From CAXMNX01 sp051009475 (GTDB lineage Bacteria; Pseudomonadota; Alphaproteobacteria; Rhodobacterales; Rhodobacteraceae), in NCBI GenBank assembly GCA_051009475.1, contig JBPCWO010000085.1, positions 1-11,013 of the forward strand: DNA of 11,013 bases, read 5' to 3'. This document shows, in pieces, positions 6,674 through 11,013 of the stretch. A model generated the notes under the pieces. That model did no database searches, was not told where the DNA came from, and saw only the letters and a list, made by a program, of their open reading frames with translations. The translations under genes and the position numbers were made by a program. The stretch's first letter is position 1. Each line of letters begins with the position of its first letter.

Positions 6674-6876
6674 CGGTCTAGAAATCTTCGCAAACTGAAC
6701 CAAGGAAAAATTCGTCTCTCAAGGGCAGTCGATTCCTTTCAGCAAACCGAAAAACCAGCGGTTCCTGGAGAAGTCCGCATCCCGGTCGACGCACGAATTC
6801 TTTGCCGGAATAGAAACATTCGTGGCGGGTAGCGAGATTCAAAATCGGCGTCGTGATTTTGCGTAACTGACAAATG

Positions 6877-6952
6877 TGGTGCCGCTGAGAGGACTCGAAC
6901 CTCCGACCCCATCATTACGAATGACGTGCTCTACCAGCTGAGCTACAGCGGC
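6877..6952 (-). tRNA. tRNA-Thr (anticodon CGT)
   Basis: This is a complete 76-base cloverleaf with encoded CCA. The acceptor stem GCCGCTG pairs with CAGCGGC. The D arm is GCTC-AGCTGGTA-GAGC. The anticodon stem CGTCA/TGATG carries loop TTCGTAA with anticodon CGT, which reads ACG (Thr). The T arm is GGAGG-TTCGAGT-CCTCT, with discriminator A. It lies 44 bp downstream of hemY on the same strand. The roughly 200 bp between the malonyl-CoA decarboxylase stop and the tRNA hold nothing recognisable apart from a weak 7-bp AT-rich inverted repeat near 6840-6861. Confidence 0.97.
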
Positions 6953-6996
6953 GTTCCGGCGGGCCTGTTACCAAGGTTTGGCACGGAAAAATAGCC

Positions 6997-8601
6997 CTAG
7001 GTCGTTTCTTTTTTTGACTCTGAGTCGCCCGAATCGCCATCCGGCTGAATTACCTCGTAGTCTAGCGGTGGCGCGTCTGCGTTGGCTGTTTTTGTGATAT
7101 CTGCTTCTGAAGATTCGTCGTCGGTTTCGTCCTCATTATCCGGCGCGGCGAATATATTATCGCCTTCAATTTCAACGGTATGTTCGTCGATCACTTCATC
7201 AGGGATGATATCCGGGCGATCCTCGATTTCACCCACGATTAGTGGCAGCATCCCGGAACCGGTGACCATCGCAGCCGCGGTTTCCGGCGGCTGAGCCCAC
7301 GCAAGTGTGTCGAATCCTTCGCAACCGTCGCAAACCGGGCGCCAGGCAATGTGCGCCTTGTGGCACTTTTCGCAGACCCATTGCGGGCCTCGGGATGCAT
7401 TCAGCGCTCTTGCCAGCCAGCCTTTGACCACAGCGTCATCGGCGCCCGAACCACGCTCGATCGCCGCCATGATCGTCAGGGAACGGGCGGTTGGATCAGT
7501 TTCGGCGAGTTCGCCCAGCGCCTTTCGCGCCGCTGGAAAATCTTCGGCGGCAATTTGAAGCTCGGCCTCTAGCATTTTCGATTCCGGGTGATCCCGGTGC
7601 AGATTAATGAGGGTCCGGAAACGCTTGATCCGTTCATCCGGGTTTTCATTTGGCGCAATTCGGGCGAATGCTGCTGCCAGGTCCGGATGCGCGGCGGCCT
7701 CCCAGGCTTTTCGGATTGCTCGCACTGCGTATTTTGGCTTTCCCTGTTCGACATAACTGTCTGACGCCATGATTGCTGCCGGCACCAGATCAGGCGACAA
7801 CCTGTTCGCGGTGATTGCTGCCTCGCGCGATTCGCTTTCTTTGCCGTCTTCGAAAAATTCTCTGGCTTCACACAATGCCAAAACGGCGTCGCGCCTTTTG
7901 TGTACATCGCGAGGCAATGAGCCGTGGCGTAATTTGGCACCCAGTGTTCGCCTGGCACCTGACCAGTCGCCCGCACCGGCCTGAAGGGTAAGCAATGCGT
8001 CTTGGGTGTCTTCGTGCTTTGGTTTTATTGCGAACGCCTTTTCTGCCAACTTCAGTGCGATTTCCGTATCTCCGTCGCGCAGCTTCTGATGCATGATGCC
8101 GCGAACGCCCACAAATCGGGTTCTTTCGTCCTGCAAAAGCCGTTTGTAGGCAATTTCGGCCCGCGATTTGTCACCGGACATTTCGGCGGCCTGCGCCGTC
8201 AGAAGCGTGGTCAGATCCGGACGCTTTAGAAATCGCTCGGCCTTGGCCGCCTTCGCCAGCGCCAAACGACCTTCTCCGGAAGCTAGGGCCATCATGCCTT
8301 CAGCAAGCGCATCGTATCCGCGACGCTCGCGGTTGCGAGCGAAAAAGCGCGTAATTGCCGTTTCGTCGCCATTTAGAAACCGAAGGAAGGCAACAACAAG
8401 CCCAACGATTTTGAGAAGCAACCAAACCGCCAACACCAACACCACAAGTGCGATAACAGAAACCAACGGTCCGAGAGTGAATTCCGTGTCCGAAATTGCA
8501 ACTTGGACTCCGCCGTCGGCCTCGAGCAAAATGCCCGCGCCCCAGGCGGCGGCGGCAACCGACACGACAAATAGGAAGATCTTTAACAGGGACCAAAGCA
8601 T
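6997..8601 (-). CDS. hemY: HemY-family TPR membrane protein with C-terminal zinc ribbon
   Basis: This 534-residue protein has two N-terminal membrane segments (about 5-25 and 43-73), as in HemY_N proteins. Helical TPR-like repeats follow (about 95-400), and then a four-cysteine zinc ribbon: WVCEKC (Cys410, Cys413) and VCDGC (Cys424, Cys427). The last 80 residues are acidic and probably disordered. HemY proteins are encoded with late haem-biosynthesis genes and are thought to act in tetrapyrrole metabolism at the inner membrane, but no catalytic role is established. This HemY is unrelated to the protoporphyrinogen oxidase that shares the name in Bacillus. The ribosome-binding site AAGGA lies 9 bases before the ATG, and the gap to the Mic60-like gene is 12 bp, so the two are co-transcribed. 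The zinc ribbon occurs in alphaproteobacterial members and resembles the TPR-plus-rubredoxin layout of LapB. Confidence 0.88.
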   Translation of the reverse strand: MLWSLLKIFLFVVSVAAAAWGAGILLEADGGVQVAISDTEFTLGPLVSVIALVVLVLAVWLLLKIVGLVVAFLRFLNGDETAITRFFARNRERRGYDALAEGMMALASGEGRLALAKAAKAERFLKRPDLTTLLTAQAAEMSGDKSRAEIAYKRLLQDERTRFVGVRGIMHQKLRDGDTEIALKLAEKAFAIKPKHEDTQDALLTLQAGAGDWSGARRTLGAKLRHGSLPRDVHKRRDAVLALCEAREFFEDGKESESREAAITANRLSPDLVPAAIMASDSYVEQGKPKYAVRAIRKAWEAAAHPDLAAAFARIAPNENPDERIKRFRTLINLHRDHPESKMLEAELQIAAEDFPAARKALGELAETDPTARSLTIMAAIERGSGADDAVVKGWLARALNASRGPQWVCEKCHKAHIAWRPVCDGCEGFDTLAWAQPPETAAAMVTGSGMLPLIVGEIEDRPDIIPDEVIDEHTVEIEGDNIFAAPDNEDETDDESSEADITKTANADAPPLDYEVIQPDGDSGDSESKKETT

Positions 8602-8613
8602 ATTGAGTCTTCC

Positions 8614-9870
8614 TTAATTGACGTCTTCAGATATTGACGCAAACGCGGTCACCGCGGCAACTCGTGATTCCGCCAGCGTGATCCAGTCGGCGAAGGGTGC
8701 GCGGGCGCCTTCTGGCAGTGCCGCAAGTTCGCCTAATGCTTCTGTCAGCTCGCGGTTATGCAACATTGCCTCCGCACGGGAAAGAATTGCATCGACGTCA
8801 TCTCCGTCGCGCGCGGAAAGCGATCGAGCGCCTGTTTGGCGGCGAAGAAACGTCGCCAATCGCTGTCCCGCACCTGCGCTTTCCGGCGCTATCTGCGCTG
8901 TACTCAAAGCAGCGCGGGCCAGTGCTGGAAACGCCGCCCGAAGCGACGCATGTGTTGGCGCCCCCTCGCCCGCGATTACGGCAAGATCGTCCGGCACTTC
9001 ATCCAGCTTTGTCAAAGAATTCGCAAAGGGCGCGCCGATTTCCAGCGCAATGTCGATTTCTGCCAATGCAGCCCGGCGCTGGGCGCTTGCCTCAACTACG
9101 GCAGCTTCGGCTTCGATTTCGGCGGCGCGCGCGTTTGCTTCTTCAATCTCTTTTGCGGCCGCCGCAGTCATTGTATCCAGCTCTGACCGGAAAGAATCTA
9201 GTTGCGCTGCCATAGCATCGCCTCCGTCCGGCACACTTATAACCGGACGTGCCTCTAGTGCCTCAAGACGGGTGGCAAATAATTCTAGCTGCGAACCAAG
9301 TTGATTTATGCGGGGCGCAAGCTCCTCTACACGCTCATTCAATTCAGTGACTTGGAGGGGCAACGGATCAGCATCAATTGCCTCGGCGATCTCATTTCCG
9401 AGAATTCCCACTTGATCGCTGAGCTCGGTAATTTGCGTTGATTGAGCGTCCAGCGCAGCCGAAAAAGCGGCCTCGTTGGGGTTAGCCTGATTGTTCCGGT
9501 TGCTCGGGACAACCGTCGCTGCAAGAAAGCCGACTGCTCCCGCAATAATTCCGCCGAAGACTAAACTGGCTGTCGAATGGGATCGGGACTGCGGCTCAAC
9601 TAGCTGGCGCTCTGCGTGTTCCTTCGCAACCACTTCCTCAGGTTCGGTCGTTTCAGTATTGATGTCGGCCTGAATTTCATCTTCGACATCAGCAGGCTCC
9701 GGGTCACTATCAATCGGAACTGTCGACGCAGTCTCGGCCTTTCCACTAGCCTCATCTGACGCAACAATGTCGCCAGTTTTATCTGTGGAAATGTTTGGCG
9801 GCTGACGGTGATGTTTAAAAACGTTTTCTTTTTGGGCCGTGGCTTCGGTTTTCTTTGGCTTACGTGCCAA
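8614..9870 (-). CDS. Mitofilin/Mic60-like inner-membrane protein
   Basis: The 418-residue product shows the Mic60 plan: a polar, acidic cytoplasmic N-terminus (1-99), one transmembrane helix (about 102-121, VFGGIIAGAVGFLAATVV), a long periplasmic coiled coil (about 135-270, rich in Leu, Glu and Ala), and a C-terminal mitofilin domain (about 305-410). The last contains GDDVDAILSRAEAML and LPEGARAPFADWITLAESRV. Alphaproteobacterial homologues of mitochondrial Mic60 lie beside haem genes and bend membranes or support intracytoplasmic membrane shape. The start is a TTG at 9870, with a strong GGGGGAG eight bases upstream and no in-frame ATG or GTG close by. The gap to hemD is 57 bp and to hemY 12 bp. 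Identification rests on architecture, the C-terminal pattern and context; the coiled-coil region alone would not be specific. Confidence 0.85.
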   Translation of the reverse strand: MARKPKKTEATAQKENVFKHHRQPPNISTDKTGDIVASDEASGKAETASTVPIDSDPEPADVEDEIQADINTETTEPEEVVAKEHAERQLVEPQSRSHSTASLVFGGIIAGAVGFLAATVVPSNRNNQANPNEAAFSAALDAQSTQITELSDQVGILGNEIAEAIDADPLPLQVTELNERVEELAPRINQLGSQLELFATRLEALEARPVISVPDGGDAMAAQLDSFRSELDTMTAAAAKEIEEANARAAEIEAEAAVVEASAQRRAALAEIDIALEIGAPFANSLTKLDEVPDDLAVIAGEGAPTHASLRAAFPALARAALSTAQIAPESAGAGQRLATFLRRQTGARSLSARDGDDVDAILSRAEAMLHNRELTEALGELAALPEGARAPFADWITLAESRVAAVTAFASISEDVN

Positions 9871-9927
9871 AACGGTTACTCCCCCTAATACATCGCCCTT
9901 GACGGGTGCGTCGTTACATTTGGAAGT

Positions 9928-10653
9928 CTAGTCGTCGGCTGGCCGCTCAACAAGATAAGCTTGCTGCAACTTTGCCAGAGTTGATTTGCACATGGCTTCG
10001 ACTGTTGGAGCCGCGGAAGTCTCGACTTCGCCAATTGCTTCGCTTTCGTCGGCTACGGCTTTGCTCATTGCCACCACCTCGATGTCACTGCGTTGACCGA
10101 TTGCCCGTGACAGTAATTGTGCTGTGCGCGGCGAGAACAGCGGCGCGACAATTGGAGCTTGGCTTGAAATCAACGCCATAGCGGCGCGTGTAAGCGGCCT
10201 TGAAATTTGATCATAGACAACCGCCTCGTTTGTCATTTTGCCCATGGCCGTCAGTTGAGTGGCAAGATCACCGCGGGTGTGGCTCCCGCGAAGATACAAA
10301 CATGGACCGGCAAGATCGGAGCAATTGGCCAAGAATGTCTGTGAATCGCGTCCATATTCCTTGGCGAGCGCCCCGTATGCAACAGCCAGTTCAGCGGTTG
10401 CGTGCCCGACCACGGCGACGTTTCGTCCCTTTAATAGACCGGCTTCACCAACACGACGCACGGCCTGGCCGGAAGTGAAAATCAAACTTCGATAATCGTC
10501 TAGCGTTGGAATCTCGCCTACATCCACGACTTGCAGCAATGGCGAAATAACTGCCGAAATCTGTCGCCCAGCTTCTTTTTCGCAGCGCGCCAAAAACTCT
10601 GACGACTGGGGCTCTGGCCGTGTCAAAAGCATCGTGGGTTCGCGATCGATCAT
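9928..10653 (-). CDS. hemD: Uroporphyrinogen-III synthase
   Basis: The 241-residue product has the usual length for the enzyme that cyclises hydroxymethylbilane to uroporphyrinogen III with inversion of ring D. The sequence of this family is poorly conserved, but the expected landmarks are present: MLLTRPEPQSSEF near the N-terminus, SLIFTSGQAVRRV (56-68), and the C-terminal APLFSPRTAQLLS block. Near the end is SAAPTVEAMCKSTLAKL, like the family's A-x-P-T-x-x-A helix. Either the ATG at 10653 or one seven codons downstream could be the start; neither has a good ribosome-binding site. It heads the hemD, mic60-like, hemY unit and diverges from tsaD across 72 bp. The usual partner hemC is not adjacent. 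Confidence 0.86.
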   Translation of the reverse strand: MIDREPTMLLTRPEPQSSEFLARCEKEAGRQISAVISPLLQVVDVGEIPTLDDYRSLIFTSGQAVRRVGEAGLLKGRNVAVVGHATAELAVAYGALAKEYGRDSQTFLANCSDLAGPCLYLRGSHTRGDLATQLTAMGKMTNEAVVYDQISRPLTRAAMALISSQAPIVAPLFSPRTAQLLSRAIGQRSDIEVVAMSKAVADESEAIGEVETSAAPTVEAMCKSTLAKLQQAYLVERPADD

Positions 10654-10725
10654 GGCATTGCCGTTGCTTGTCTGATGGGCATTCGGGTGTTACCTGCCGT
10701 TCAATCCGCGCACAAGGTCGGCTCT

Positions 10726-11013
10726 ATGACCGCATTTGGCACTGTTCTGGGAATTGAATCCAGCTGCGACGACAGCGCCGCCGCCGTCGTGCGCGCGGAT
10801 AAGTCGATTCTGGCTTCAGTTGTAGCGGATCAAGTGACCCTGCACACAGCATTTGGCGGTATTGTTCCGGAGATTGCGGCTCGTGCTCATGCTGAGAAGT
10901 TAGACATTGCAGTGGAAGCGGCGCTGGAAACCTCAGGCTGCTCTTTATCTGACGTTGATGCGTTTGCGGTCACTGCCGGACCCGGACTTATCGGAGGAGT
11001 GTTATCAGGTGTA
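10726..11013 (+). CDS. tsaD: tRNA N6-adenosine threonylcarbamoyltransferase TsaD (3' end off the right edge)
   Basis: The first 96 residues of TsaD (Kae1/Gcp) are visible. Features are the ASKHA nucleotide-binding start VLGIESSCDDSAAAVV (7-22), the conserved HTAFGGIVPEIAARAHAEKL segment, and VTAGPGLIGGVLSGV at the edge. TsaD, with TsaB and TsaE, attaches threonylcarbamoyl to A37 of ANN-decoding tRNAs. The metal-binding His pair lies past the window. The ATG has AAGG eight bases upstream. It diverges from hemD. Confidence 0.96.
   Translation, partial: MTAFGTVLGIESSCDDSAAAVVRADKSILASVVADQVTLHTAFGGIVPEIAARAHAEKLDIAVEAALETSGCSLSDVDAFAVTAGPGLIGGVLSGV

Noticed and set aside
6700..6740. AAGGAA ... 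TTCCTT arms after malonyl-CoA decarboxylase, considered as a terminator
   Set aside because: The arms are 6 bp with a loop of more than 25 bases and no T-tract. It is not a credible hairpin terminator.
6840..6861. Inverted repeat CAAAATC / GATTTTG with an 8-base loop downstream of tRNA-Thr, considered as a terminator
   Set aside because: The stem is only 7 bp, mostly A-T, and no T-tract follows it on the minus strand. It may be chance.
8618..9304. Long plus-strand open frames opposite the Mic60-like and HemY genes
   Set aside because: They are rich in Ser, Ala and Arg, as expected of antisense frames of Ala/Glu-rich coding sequence, and they have no domain signature.

Overview
The window looks like an alphaproteobacterial chromosome, probably Rhodobacterales-like. 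The strongest sign is the right-hand block: tsaD diverges from a run of uroporphyrinogen-III synthase (hemD), an alphaproteobacterial mitofilin/Mic60 homologue and a HemY TPR protein with a C-terminal zinc ribbon. This combination is familiar from alphaproteobacteria. The moderate base composition and the TRAP-type transporter also fit a marine or soil alphaproteobacterium. No mobile element, CRISPR array or rRNA was seen.

Left block (1-6673): a catabolic or accessory cluster in two divergent transcription units. The minus-strand unit reads, in transcription order: RutE-like flavin nitroreductase, OsmC-family thiol protein, TRAP binding protein (DctP), TRAP small permease (DctQ), TRAP large permease (DctM), and an intradiol ring-cleavage dioxygenase of hydroxyquinol 1,2-dioxygenase type that runs off the left edge. 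Gaps are -4 to about 28 bp, with an ATGA overlap between dctQ and dctM, so this is a single operon. The plus-strand unit holds a YCII-domain protein and malonyl-CoA decarboxylase, 10 bp apart. Between the units (4920-5019) is an AT-rich promoter region with a perfect 14-bp palindrome, TTTGACATGTCAAA, and a third copy of the half-site. It lies over plausible -35 elements of both promoters and is the likely shared operator. No regulator gene is in view.

Together the left-block genes suggest uptake of an organic acid or aromatic acid by the TRAP system, ring cleavage of a hydroxylated aromatic, accessory flavin, thiol and YCII chemistry, and disposal of a C3 unit through malonyl-CoA decarboxylase. 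The substrate cannot be read from the sequence. Malonate or another dicarboxylate, or a hydroxyquinol-yielding aromatic, are the main options.

Middle (6674-6996): about 200 bp without a recognisable gene, then a complete tRNA-Thr(CGT) on the minus strand with encoded CCA. It separates the catabolic cluster from the housekeeping block.

Right block (6997-11013): minus-strand hemD, mic60-like and hemY, in that transcription order, then tsaD on the plus strand, cut by the right edge. The hemC gene that often accompanies hemD is not between hemD and tsaD.

Several start codons were set from ribosome-binding sites rather than from the longest frame: DctP at 3760, YCII protein at 5020, malonyl-CoA decarboxylase at 5417, and the Mic60-like protein at a TTG at 9870.
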